Origin: Catonia carolina
Taxonomy: Eukaryota > Arthropoda > Insecta > Hemiptera > Achilidae
Length of the DNA: 64,000 nt
Reading direction: 5' to 3'
Assembly: GCA_035578175.1 (NCBI GenBank)
Contig: JAQMRL010000007.1
Coordinates: forward strand, 46,366,391 to 46,430,390
Made by a program: the position numbers and the translations under genes. The notes under the pieces are model-generated. The model made no database searches. It saw only the letters and a program-made list of their open reading frames with translations, and had not been told where the DNA came from. Below, piece after piece: positions 14,001 through 27,800 of the stretch. Positions within the stretch are counted from its first letter, which is position 1, and each line of letters starts with the position of its first letter.

Positions 14001-17000
14001 TGTACTTGGTATTTTTTGCTGATGTCTTATTTCTTTGGTAACAAACTATCTCTGGTCCTATTTATTTAAAAGACGATCTATTGTTACAGACATGATTGGA
14101 TATTTAATCATTCATAAGTGTGCATTTACATTGATCGATTTCAATCATCCAAATATTCTACTTTATATAATGAAAAAACAAAGTAAACCTCACATTGTAA
14201 AAACCATTGCAGAGTTAAAATTACAAGCATCACAATATAGTTCAAGCTAAGGTCAAGCCAAAAATTTATCGAGACAAATGCTGGAAACAATGTAATTACA
14301 GCGTCACTTATCGAGGTGTGATTAGAGTATACTACATACTGTAGTTGATGTTAATTTTAAAATCATACAGTGATGTGATTCATGAACAGAAAATTCATTT
14401 CTGCAACGAGCAAATTAAAAATGAAAGCTTAGACAAATTAAAAGGTGAAGTAATTAAAGCATAAATACAGAATAATGTATGACAATGAACTGTGAGTGTT
14501 GACTTGCCTGTTGTCAACTGAGACCTGTTCACAATTAAAATGTTTAAATTATTTCATTGTTTTGAAAAGGTGGGAAAAGGTAAAAGAGGAGGTTGCAACG
14601 ATAGTTAAAATTTCATTAAAATTTTTTATCAACATTCTTGATAGGTTCCGAAACCGACAAGGCTGTTTAAAAAGTCAAAATCTATTGATATCAGCCAAAA
14701 AATATAATAGCTGATTCACAGCATTTTATGAAAGCTACAAGTTTCATTCAGTCCGTGACATGTTTTAGCATCTGCTACTTTTTTAAATTTCAAATCAGTG
14801 GTTATAAAAACATGTTCTTTGAGATTCACTGGCACATAAAAATCAATTTCATTTCTCCATCGTGTTGAAAACTTTTGTAATGATTATCATTTAAACTGCA
14901 AGATCACTCACTGTTTTCTTATTTTAAACAAAAATTTCCAGGTGTCAAGTAAATATTTAAGAAGGAAAGAAAACTTGCTCAAACTTTTGACTGACAAAAT
15001 TAAACAAAAATTTACATAACAATATGTAAACAATCAGCAATAACTTCTTTTTGTGCTTCTTGTATAAATAAAGCGAATCACAATAATTTATCTACCAAAT
15101 CATTCATGATACAAGTATTTATTTACTAACCGATGTTAACATAAACACTGTACACTTAATAAAACTAAGTACTAGTGAAAAAGCTTTACATAATCTAATC
15201 AGATAAAAAAAACCATTATATAATTATATCACATAGAAAATGTTATGTGCTAAATGTAATAAATGTATCTAAAAAATAATCTCTATTAACTTATACATAA
15301 TCATAATTTCATTTTTTGTTTGAAACCAATCAATTAGTTGGCTAGCATTGACAATATTATTTATGAATAATAACTTCAACAGACATCTGTGTGATAAAAA
15401 TCTAATATAAATATAATATATATATATACATATATAAAAGCTGTATCTATGGTAGAGTTTGTTTTGTACTCTATATCTATCCAAATGTACATTAAAAATT
15501 AAAAAAATGCATAAATATACAGAATTAGAACAAATTGTGTAGTCATTTTTGTTTACTACCCTCGTTTCTGCCCATAACAGACAGGTGGAGTGTCAAATTT
15601 TTACACTCAATCTGTTCGTTGCAGGGCTAAAATAAATAGTTCTGTTTCTTAACACATGGTCAGCCAATTAAATGACTCAATCAATTAAGAACAGAAGAGG
15701 TAGAGGTGTAAAAGACACTAATCAGAGTTATCTCCTCTGAAAGTAATGAATTTCATTATACAGCCAGACCCTGTGGTGAATGAAGTGAAGGTGTCATTTG
15801 CAGAGTGGAAAATATGTGCTTTTCAGAGGGCCCGGCATGCTGATAAGCGTACTTTTCCACTCAGTGAGGAAGGCAATGGTAAACCACTTCACTCCTCGTT
15901 TTACTTAGTAAAACCTCTACAGGTTCAAACCAGCCTTTCGGCTGATGACCTAAACAACAACAACAACCCTCTTTTTATTTATCATATGAGAAAATATTTT
16001 TTTATTGGTTAATTTATAGAATGACTTATGTGTACAAGTCTCACAAGATACACCAATTGATGATTACAAAAATGCTAGTAAATAAATAAATTTGTGAGAA
16101 CAAGTATCTGCATACCGAAGTGTGGTCTTTAGATAAATCTGACTTTAGAGGTGAAATTTTACGATAATTGATACAAAAAAGACTGCTCGAATACAATTTA
16201 TATAGAGTGAATCGGTTTCATACGTGAATATTTGAACTTATCAGGACACATGTCTAGCAAGTTGAGTTGGTAATTTGATATGATCACTCACTGGAATTTA
16301 TCTTCTTGTTATCTAAAATGTTGATGTAAAATCAAAGTAGGGATGGCCATTTTACCCCGATCTGGGCAGTTTAATGGAAAAATCTCAAAAATTAAAAAAG
16401 AGAATGATCTATATTTTTAACCACTGCATTTCACTTAAAATTTCAGATCAAAATCATGTACGAGGAGGTACCCAAAAGAAACTGGAATTATTTTTTCAAA
16501 GCTATTTTCAAACTTTTTACAAAACAATCTTATCTTCTTCAAAATACTCTCCATTATAACTAATACATTTGTCCCACCTTCCACTGTTCGAAACATTTTT
16601 TGTAGTCATCTTTAGAAATGGCTGAAAGCCCCTCCCTCGTTTTCTTCTTGACCTCTTCAATGTAGTCAAATCGGTGTCCTTTCATGTCCCTTTTCATGCA
16701 TAGAGCCAGGTCAGGCGAGTAAGGTGCGTAGGGCAGCGGAACCATGTCATTTTTAGCCAAAATTTGTTTACCAGAGATGGCTGTGTGTGCAGGTACATTG
16801 TCCTGGTGGAAGAACCAATCTCCTATCTGCCGTAAATCGAGTCTTTTTTTGATGAACACTGTTGCACAATCTTCTTAAAACTTTTAAATTGTCAGCTGAC
16901 GGTCTACGACTGCAGATGAACACTGAACTAGCAATGAGTTGCCCTACACACGTCTATGTAGCAGAAATGCGTACTGCACAAGCACCGCCCACGGCAATAT

Positions 17001-20000
17001 TCCGGTTACTTTTGGGTACCCCATTAAATTATATTATCATCCTATTTGAAGAAGAAAATTTAATTCAATATGGTGGACAAAAATTTTAAACATTAGCCAG
17101 AAAAGTGTTTTTGATAGAATAATTAACTAAAGACATTCAGGTTAGCTAGTCACATTTAATTTTATATAATTCAAGCATTTCCAGACTATTTATACTCCCG
17201 GTATAAACATATATTTAGCTGATAAATCACTGGCAAAGCAATGCAACGTGATTTCTTGCTTCCAAGCCCAAGATGTTTAAATGGCTACAATAGATAAGCC
17301 TTGATTCTGTGGAGAATGAGAACGGACGAGGAAGCAAAAATCACTTTAGTTGCACCAATCACATGTCCTTTGTTACTGATTGACATTCTTAAACCATTAC
17401 ACTAAAGGAATCAAAGATCAGTCACTTGTCTAGTCATTAGTTAGGTGGTTGAATGCAGTACGATGTACAGCAAACGGTGCTTTAAATGCAGTTCTGACTG
17501 AAAGAGATAGCATTGGCAGGGTAAGGTGTATGATACTACAATTGGGCCTTTCCAATAATATTAGCTGCAGTGAAAGTTAAAACAAAAATATATTTAATTT
17601 TCTATAAATCAAAAGGGAAGTCCCACAAGGTAGTATTTTAGGACCCTTACTATTTCTTTTAATTAACAATCTCCGTGATTTTCTTGCTTTGTTCAATGTC
17701 ATATTATTTGCTTACGATTTAACAGTATCTCTCAAAAATGAAACTATAAACAAGGTTTACATAAAACTAAAGAAGCTTTAAATAAACTTGTAAATCGGAT
17801 ACAAAAAATAATCTTGTTCTCAATTTGGATACAACATTGGCCATGTGCTTCACTGGTCATAAGGAAAAAGGTAACCAAAGTAAGAATATTTTGACTAATG
17901 ACAATCAGTCAATATTTTCTGGAAAAAGAACATAATTTTTAGGAGTAATGTTAGTTAGAAAACTATCCTGGGATAACAACATCGAACCTGTCCGCAATAA
18001 AATTAAATCCTACTGCTACATCTTAAAATACTTAAATAAGATACTGAGCATAACAATACTTTTAAATATTTATTATGCTTACATACTCTCACATTTGAAA
18101 TACGTTACATTTTGGGGATCTGTGTAAAGTAGATGCCATCTTCAGGATGTAGAAATGGGTTATTAGGGCCACCTTTAGGAGGTAAACGATGTGATTCTTG
18201 TAAATCCTTTTTTAAAGAACTAAATATATTAATATTTACAAGCATTTACATTTATGAGAGTGTATTGTTTATGAAGAAGAATGAACATTTATTCTTGAAA
18301 AATAAAGATATCCATTCAACCCAACCAGACGTCAGAATTGTTTTAGAATTGATCAACATAGAACTACCAGATAGAAAAAAGCACCATACTTCACTATGCC
18401 TCTGTCAAAATTTACAACAACCTACTAAATCATTTGAAAAATAATGACACATGTTCTGCTAGAAAAACAATTCTATAATATCAATGAATTTTTTAAAATC
18501 CTCTGAAATTAATTTATAAACAACAGGGTTCACTGTCTCATTCTTATCGATAGTTCTATGTTAATTAAAATGCTAACTGTTTAAGGGACAATTATTAAAT
18601 TGGATTGTGAATATGGACATTGTACATGATTAAGAATTAATTTTTAGTCAATTAGTCTTAGCATAATGTTTAGCTGTCCAGGCAAATATGATCAAACAGT
18701 TTTACTTGGCTACTCCAAGTGAATGCCTGGTCAGTCTCCTTTTTGCCTTCTGTGCAGTAGTATAACCTTTTAATTCCCTATGTATGTTATTTGTATGTAT
18801 TCCCTATGTATGTTATTTTATGTGCCAATACACTTTATTTATTTAATAATTCGTAGATGAGGTCATGTCGAAAAGATCTGAACCTTAACACTAAATGTAT
18901 GAATGAATCATCTACTTACAAGATCACTATAAATAGGAGTGGGGAAGAAACATGGAAAACAATCCACATAATCAATCCCATTTTGATCTGCTGTACATTC
19001 ACATGTTTGACATGAAGGTGGAACAGCAGTTTTGGCAACTCGTCTTGCAAAAACACTGATGAACTTTTTAACTAAGTGTGTACTATCTCCTTCTAGTTTC
19101 TTTGCAGAGAATAATGTACCTGTCAATATAAAAGAAAATTTTTTTTAAAATATGTAAATAAGTCATCAGAAAACATCTTGTACCACTTGTATCTGGACAG
19201 TTTCTTATTCAACAGGGCAACAGCTTAAGTAACATCAACTTAATCAGGTGGGTGAAATGGTGCACAGACTAGTAGCTGAAAAAGCTACAAAACCACCTTT
19301 GCTACTAGTAGAGTGGAGGTCAGCAGGAATTTTATCACAAAATATATGTTGCCTTGCTGCTTCTCAAATGATCTACAATGTATGTTCTCAAGTTTCAAGT
19401 AGGGCTGTTGTATCAAATTTTCCTTTATTTCAACTTTCTTCTCTAGAAAAGCACTACACACTGATTTTATTTTGTTTCAGGGATATCCAGATAAAATCAG
19501 AAACAACCACATTTTTGTTAAGAGTTGTGCTTCTTATGAGATAATAGGATACATCTCATAACTGATATAATGGGACTCAGATAAATTTTGCTTTGTTGTA
19601 TTACAAAACGTTGAATCTGTATGAAAAATGATCAAGTAGAATATAGAAAATAGTTTAAAACTAATATATTTACCATTTGTTTCAAGTGCTAGAGGTGTAC
19701 AATAACCTAAAGTAGCTTTTGTCAGTTTCAGCTGTCTTCTTAAATCAGGATCTCCTTTAAATTTTTTTGCTTTAAAGTCATTTTTAGTGTATGCTACATC
19801 TGCATCCACACCTGCACACATAAAAACCAATCTACAGAAACTACATTCCTTAACGCTAGATACTACTCAAATTCACACAAGTTTCGTCCATTTTAGAGAT
19901 GTTGGAGATGCAATGATAATTACAAAATTCACAAAAACCACATCCTGTAGCGCACTTGTCTGTTGCTAACTAAAAAAAATGTTCATATTGTCCATATAAA

Positions 20001-21371
20001 ATTGAATTCATCAAAATTAACAGTCAATCAGTCCATCAAGTTAAAACTTATTATACATAATTTGTCTTGGTTCACATTTCTTGTAGTATCCTGTGAAAAT
20101 TAATTTGAGTAACTGATCTGTCATATCAAACCATAAGGTAGAACAAAACACTTCAAACACAATCACCAATTGATGTAATTACCCGATTCATGACAAATCT
20201 ATATTCTGACAAGCTTTAGTGGATGGAAATACTTTATCTGATTACTGACATGTCGTGCATTTTGTTCATAAAGAAACTAATACTAACTACTGCAGTCAAA
20301 ATGGTCTCGTAGAATAGTAAGGAATTGACTTTCACTAGATCAAGGCTTTTGCCCCAACCTCTTAGTACTTAATGATATTGGTACAAACATACACAAAAGG
20401 AAATAGAAATAAAAATTTACTGACCATAAAATATTTTACTCATTTTTGCTTTCTCGAAAAAGAAATCCGCATTCATTAGTATGTGAAGTACAGCATTCTT
20501 TTCAGTCATCACTTCATGTAGCACTGAGTAATCAAGCTATACAAGTCAAAACAAACACATTATTTACAGCACAATAATCTACAAAAATCTGGTGTGAAAC
20601 ACTCACACAACTTTCTCTTGCCAATGCAAATGATTAATAATAAACCTAACATTATTAATAAAATATTAGAAATAAACAAAAACTAACCTCAAAAACACAA
20701 CCTTATTTTAATCATGAGTGAATGACGCAAAATGACAATCGAACTCAGTTTGGCTTAAAAATACGGAAAATCACGCTTTTACGCTAAACTAGGCTCTGTA
20801 GAGAAAAATGCTTTAAACAAAAGTTGTAGATCTTTTAATTTTCTATAACTTTTATTATATACACTTTTGTCGTAAAATGCATACTAAGACCGAAATGTTA
20901 AAAAAATCGATTTTTCTCACGTTTTCGTGAGAAAAAAAACAGAAAATCGCAAATTACCGCTAAACTAAGCGTTATACAAAAAAATGTTTGAAATAAAAGT
21001 TGTAGGTTTTTAAATTCTCTACAACTTTTATTATATAAGTTTTTGCGCTAAAATTTATATTAAAGCCGTAATCTTAAAAAAACAACGTTTTTACGTGAAA
21101 ACAGCCTCACCGAGAATTTCAGCAAACATGGCGCCTACCCTATCTTGTAGAGAATAAAAAATTGAGTAAAATAGGCGATTTTAAAAAAAATCGTAGGACC
21201 AGTTTTTGAGAAAATCGCAAAAAACTGAAAAATTATACGAATAAACTACTACTTCCGGTTGACCGATTTTGATGAAAATGTTCGTGTCGCGTTCGGTAGT
21301 GGTATGTAACTTAAGTTTCAAGTTTCAAGTTCGTACGATGTTCCGTTCTTGAGATATTCTGTTCACACACA

Positions 21372-21438
<67 letters not shown>

Positions 21439-24400
21439 CAATCGCTAAAAACATGTTTTTTGGGTTCAGGGGGTCTGAAAACGTATAGATCCGGTGAAAA
21501 CTCGATTTCCAAAAATCGACATGAAAACAATACTTTCCTTCCTATATATTCATATAGGCAAGAGAAAGTAAAAATATTTACAAAATTACTTAAAATATTT
21601 TAAGACATCCTGGTGACAATGCTCTCCACAACAACAACAACCTATAAAATGTTTTACTGACTTATCATCATTACAACAGATTATGAAATATCTTTAAAAT
21701 GCATCCTGCAGTTTGTAAAAAATATATTACTGGAACAGTATATGCATCTAACAAACTCAATTATCACTGTTTACTTGCAGTCATATTTTAACAGATGGTT
21801 TAACATTTTAACACATTATACTATCAATAAAATTATTATTTAAAATTCTAATGGACGATATGTTGAAACTTCTTGTTTGTATAAAATGTTGTTCAGTACG
21901 TCTCTATGTGCCAAATTTCATAGGTATCTTCAACTGTTGTCGAAATATAGACTTCTCTTTTTCTTTAAAAAAAAAAAATTATGGCCACACTAAATGAAAT
22001 AGAAAGAACCATCTTTTATACTTCTTATGGTTATATAAGACACAAGACAATTTTGTGGATTATTTTACAGACAGACAATATAACATTTGGAAGAATTATT
22101 GAGCGTACGGGAAAATTTTACATCATTTATTTATTTTTATTTTTTTTTTATCATTTTGGAATAATATGGAGTACATCAGAAAATTTCTTTCCTCACGCCT
22201 CACTAAATCCTTTCTTTTCTGTACCATACAGCCTGGACTGTGATGGTTTTTTCCCTGTACAGGTTTTCTATTTCGCATTATAACTTGGACTGTGATTTTT
22301 TTTTTCTCTGTTCTGATTATGTCTGAATAAAGAGCTGGTTGAGCTGTTTAAAATGATACCAAATACATATTTTAGATTTTTTTGGACGTTGATTGTTTTT
22401 TTCCTGTACCCTTCATTTGTAATTACAGTAAATCAAACATTTCTAGTCATTTGATTAAGCTATAGGCATTATTACAGGTCATATTTATTTCTTATAAGAT
22501 TTATGAAGAAAACATTTTCCCGGAATAAACCACAGCTTACAAAATGTATCTAAAAACTTCACAGTAGTGAAATGTACGAGTAGTGTCTCACTGTTGAAGT
22601 TGGCAGCACTTTAAATATATCATTTCCCTTCCTCACAGCCCACACATACTCAAAAGGCAAACTCGTGACTTCAGTATCTATACTTCTGACCATTACGTCT
22701 CTTCAAAACTTCTCTTCACAACAAGAGACCGACAAATATACACATCACAAAATATCTACTAGCTAAAATAAGATAGATATATGCACAGACATGAGATGTA
22801 TAGAGACAGTTATTTATAGTAGTGGATCCAACAGGCAATGTCCTATTATTTAAACAAACAGCTTAAATTTACTAATCTGTCACACTACTGACTGCCAAAC
22901 TGAGAAAGTCAGATAAGATTCTTTTTCTACCGCAATACATTTTTCTTATAAATAAAAAAATCTGGTGTAAACACTCACACGACTTTCTCTTGCCAATGCA
23001 AATAATTAACAATAAACCTAACATTAGTAATAAAACATTAGAAATAAACAAAAAAATAACTTCAAAAAACAAAACCTTATTTTAATCATGAGTGAAAAAC
23101 GCAAAATGAAATTCAACCTAAGTTAGGCTTAAAAATACGGAAAATCACACTTTCACGCTAAACCAGACACTGTAGAGAAAAATGCTATAAATAAAAGATG
23201 TAGAGCTTTTAATTTCCTATAAATATGATTGTATAACACTTTTGTCGTAAAGTGCATACTAAGGCCGAAATCTTAAAAAAAATCAATTTTTCACACGTTT
23301 TCGTGAGAAAAACCCAAAAAATCGCAAATTACCGCTAAACTAAGCGTTATACATAAAAATGTTTCAAATAAAAGTTGCAGGTTTTTAAACTCTCTACAAC
23401 TTTTATTATATAAATTTCTGTGCTAAAATTTATATTTAAGCCATAATCTTAAAAAAACAATTTCTTTACGTGAAAACAGCCTCACCAAGAATTTCAGCAA
23501 ACATGGCGCCTAACCTATCTTGTAGATAATAAAAAATTGAATAAACCAGGCGATTTTTAAAAGAATCGTAGGACCAGTTTTTGAGAAAATCGCAAAAAAG
23601 TGAAATATTACACGAATAAACTACTACTTCCGGTTGACCGATTTTGATGAAAATGTTCGTGTCGGGTCCGGTAGTGGTATGTAACCTAATTTTCCAGTTT
23701 CAATGTTTCGTTCTTGAGATATTCTGTTTGCACACACACAAACACACACACACACGCGCACGCACGCACACGCACACAGACCAATTGCTAAAAACATGCT
23801 TTTTGGGTTCAGGGGGTCTGAAAACGTGTAGATCTGGTGAAAACTCAATTTCGAAAAATAGACATGAAAACAATACTTTCCTTCCTATATATTCATATAG
23901 GCAAGAGAAAGTAAAAATACTTACGGTCATATTCCTTGGATCACAGTCAGAGCATGGTACTAATATAAAAGTTTTTGATACACCAGGACGAAATCTCTGT
24001 TTTGTTGCATAACTGATAGCAGAAAATATGTCAGCATCTGCTGTTCCTAAAATAAGAAAAAAAATCTGGTGTGAAACACTCACACAACTTTCTCTTGCCA
24101 ATGCAAATAATGACCAATATAACCTAACATTAGTAATAAAATTTTTGGAATTAAACAAAAAACTAACCTCGAAAAAATAACCTTACTTTAATCATGAGTG
24201 AAAGACATAAAAGGAAAATCAACCTCAGTTTTGCTTAAATATACAGAAAATCACTCTTTCACACTAAACTAGGCTCTGTAGAAAAAAATGCTCTAAATAA
24301 AAAATGTAGAGATTTTAATTTCCTACAAATATGATTATGTACACTTTTGTCATAAAATGCATACTAAGGCCGAAATCTTAAAAAAATCGATTTTTCACAC

Positions 24401-24840
24401 GTTTTCGTGAGAAAAAAACAGGAAATCGCTAATTACTGCTAAGCTAAACGTTATACAAAAAAATGTTTGAAATAAAAGTTGTAGGTTTTTAAATTCTCTA
24501 CAACTTTTATTATATAAATTTTTGCGCTAAAATTCATATTAAAGCTGCAATCTTAAAAAACCAATTTCCTTACGTGAAAACAGCCTCACCAAGAATTTCA
24601 GCAAACATGGCACCTACCCTATCTTGTAGAGAATAAAAAATTGAATAAACCAGGCGATTCTAAAAAACATCGTAGGACCAGTTTTTGAGAAAATCGCAAA
24701 AAAGTGAAAAATTATACGAATAAACTACTACTTCCGGTTGACCGATTTTGATGAAAATGTTCGTGTCGGGTCCGGTAAGGGTATGTAACTTAAGTTTCAA
24801 GTTTCAAGTTCGTACGATGTTCCGTTCTTGAGATATTTTG

Positions 24841-24879
<39 letters not shown>

Positions 24880-27800
24880 GCGCGCGCGCGCACGCACACT
24901 CACACAGACAGACCAATCGCTAAAAACATGTTTTTTGGGTTCAGGGGGTCTGAAAACGTATAGATTCGGTGAAAACTCAATTTCGAAAAATCGACATGAA
25001 AACAATACTTTCCTTCCTATATATTCATATAGGCAAAAGAAAGTAAAAATGTAACCACATGATTCTCATTCTCATCACTATAACCCATAATACTATAGTA
25101 CTAAATATTACTATAATACTACATTTAACAATAATACTGGAGACTGCATTTAAGGAAATCAGTACGTTTTCATTAAAAATAACCATTATTTGAAAAAAGG
25201 AGTCACTTAAATGTGTTTCTGGAATTCCAGATGATACAATTCATGATATGTTTCCACCGTATATTTAAGCAACAGTCCACCCCATTGTAAATAAAAGTGA
25301 GTATAGTAATTCAATTTGACCTGCTTATCAAACAGTCAAACACCACACATTAAAATTAACTTTGTTTGAAATGTTCAATTAAATTTTTTTAATTACAGTA
25401 CGTATGAGTATTATTTTTAATAATTATTTTACAATGATGATAACTCATAGCAAAACAGACAAGACCTATATTTTATTATGATACACCATTAAATATGCTA
25501 AATTCATGCAATTTAAGTAAATATAAGTAGATTTTGAGCGATTATAGTTTTCTTTCACAATGTAACTTTTTTTAATAATTGTCCTGATTATCTGATTAAT
25601 CCTGATTATCACTGCCCATAACAGACAGGTGGAGTGTCAAATTATTTACACTCGATCTGTTAGTTGCAGGGTTAAAATAAATAGTTCTGTTTCTTATCAC
25701 ATGGTCAGCCAATTAAATGAGTGAATCATTTAAGAACAGAAGAGGTAGAGGTGTAAAAGACACTAATCAGAGTTATCTTATTTGAAAGTAATGAATTTCA
25801 TTATACAGCCAGACCCTGTGGTGAATGAAGTGAAGGTGTCATTTGCAGAGTGGAAAATATGTGCTTTTCAGAGGGCTCGGCATGCTGATAAGCGTACTTT
25901 TCCACTCAGTGAGGAAGGCAATTGTAAACCACCTCACTCCTCGTTTTACTTAGTAAAACCTCTAGAGGTTCAAACCAGCCTTTTGGCTGATGACCTAAAC
26001 AAAATATCTGAATCAGGCCTGGGACACATAGTTTTGGATAATTGGAGTTTTATTGTAATTTATTTTGTACTGAATGAAATCACCAGCCTTTTCTGATCAT
26101 TTTGTCCATATTCTTTGTTTATTAAGAATACATTGGTTATAAATACTACAGCACTCTCTGCACACAGATTTGTATTACCTCTAAATTTAGTGTGGTAGCC
26201 AAAACCATTGATGTTTGGCTTTAAAGCATCCCTTACAGCCAGCAATAAGCCCAAGGACAGAATGGACGCATTTTATAGCGTAAAAATTTGGCGTGAAACA
26301 CTCACACAACTTTCGCTTGCTAATGTAAATAACTAACAATATAACTAATATAAATTGTTTATTAGAAATAAACAAAAAACTAACCTCAATAAACAAAACC
26401 TAATTTTAATCATGAGTGAATGACGCCAAATGAAAATCAACCTCAGTTTGGCTTAAAAATACGGAAAATCACTCTTTCATGCTAAACTAGGCTCTGTAGA
26501 GAAAATACTCTAAATAAAAGTAGTAGATCTTTTAATTTCCTAAAAATTTAATTACATACACTTTTGTCTGAAAATGCATACCAAGGCTAAAATCTTAAAA
26601 AATCAATTTTTTTACATAATTTCATGAAAAATAAACAGAAAATCACTAATTACCACTAAGCTAAGCATTTTACAAAAAAAATTTGAAATAAAAGTTGTAG
26701 GATTTTAAATTCTCTACAACTTTTATCATATACATTTTTGCACTAAAATGCATATTAATGTCGCCATCTTAAAAAAAAATTTTTTTATGAGAAAAGAGCC
26801 TTCCCAAGAATTTCAGCAGACATTGCACCTACCCTATCTTGTAGAGCATAAAAAATATAGTAAATGAGGCGATTTTTAAAAAAATTGTAGTAGCCGTTTT
26901 TGAGAAAATTGCAAAAAAGTGAAAAATGACACAAAAATAAACTACTACTTCCAGTTGACCGATTTTGATGAAAATGTTCATGTCAGGTCCAGTAGTAGTA
27001 TCTAACTTAGGTTTCAAGTTCGTACGATGTTTTGTTCTTGAGATATTCTGTTCACGCGCGCACATGCACACACACACCAATCACTAAAAACATATTTTTT
27101 GGTTTCAGGGGGTCTGAAAACATGTAGATCCGGTGAAAACTCAATTTCAAAAAATTGACATGAAAATAATACTTTTTTCCTATATATTCATGAATGCAAG
27201 AGAAAGTTAAAATAAATAAATGTTCAGTGGTTTTACAAAGCACATGGACTAATGTCCATTTTATGGATATGATCATCTCCTCTGTGCCAAGGATGACTGA
27301 TAATACTGACTAACCTACTTATGTCAAATGGGATGAAAATTAAAATGAACACACATACCATTACCAATACTTGACGATAAGTGGTCAAAGTATTTCAATA
27401 TAATTTTTGAATTTGAGAATTCATTATTATCGACAGTAATAGTACGTGGTGAACTATACATTCCTTGACCTCCAAATGCAATCAAAGCATACCTGACAAC
27501 AGAGAAACAATGTATCAACTTATAGTTTACTTAAAGAAACTTGTCAATGATTTAAAATAATTCACAAGAGGCATCAATACTGATAGAAAATATAACAGGA
27601 TTCATTCTGATAAACCGGAGTCTGTGTAACGTCCACTTCACTTTTATCCAAGACAGAAAAATCACTCAGAAAACAAAACACTTACCAATATTTCTATAAA
27701 GCAATTTCCTGTTTTTTTTATTCTTAGAATAATTATAATCGAATAATTAAACTTGCTTTCATCACCATGGTAGATCATGGTGTAAAGATTAGAAAAGATT

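Larger units (their letters stand above)
5709..18919 (-). other. Last intron of the lipophorin gene (13.2 kb)
   Basis: Donor GTAAGT, acceptor TTTCAG. It holds two family A copies (6916, 15570), a polyA-tailed LINE (8051-8602), a pogo-like MITE (8922-9404), a large inverted-repeat element (9803-11360), a deleted mariner (16461-17024) and a decayed LINE (17590-18470). I see nothing recognisable in 6020-6915, 7305-8050, 11361-13440, 13620-15569 and 17025-17589. A slightly GC-richer patch at 13440-13620 looks repeat-derived, but I cannot name it. Confidence 0.65.

Noticed and set aside
16862..17089. 75-residue plus-strand gene
   Set aside because: It overlaps the right inverted terminus of the deleted mariner and runs on into flank; no domain.
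23624..25005. Open frames rich in VCVCV/ARVRV through CA tracts, with the shared run FEIEFSPDLHVFRPPEPKKH
   Set aside because: They lie antisense in family B copies and end in the microsatellite; the same frame recurs because the repeat recurs, with no domain recognised.
26187..26254. Possible extra lipophorin exon on the minus strand reading NGFGYHTKFRG
   Set aside because: V16 (ending in phase 1) joins V17 directly in frame and gives a smooth protein; adding this piece needs non-matching phases and it has no clear acceptor.
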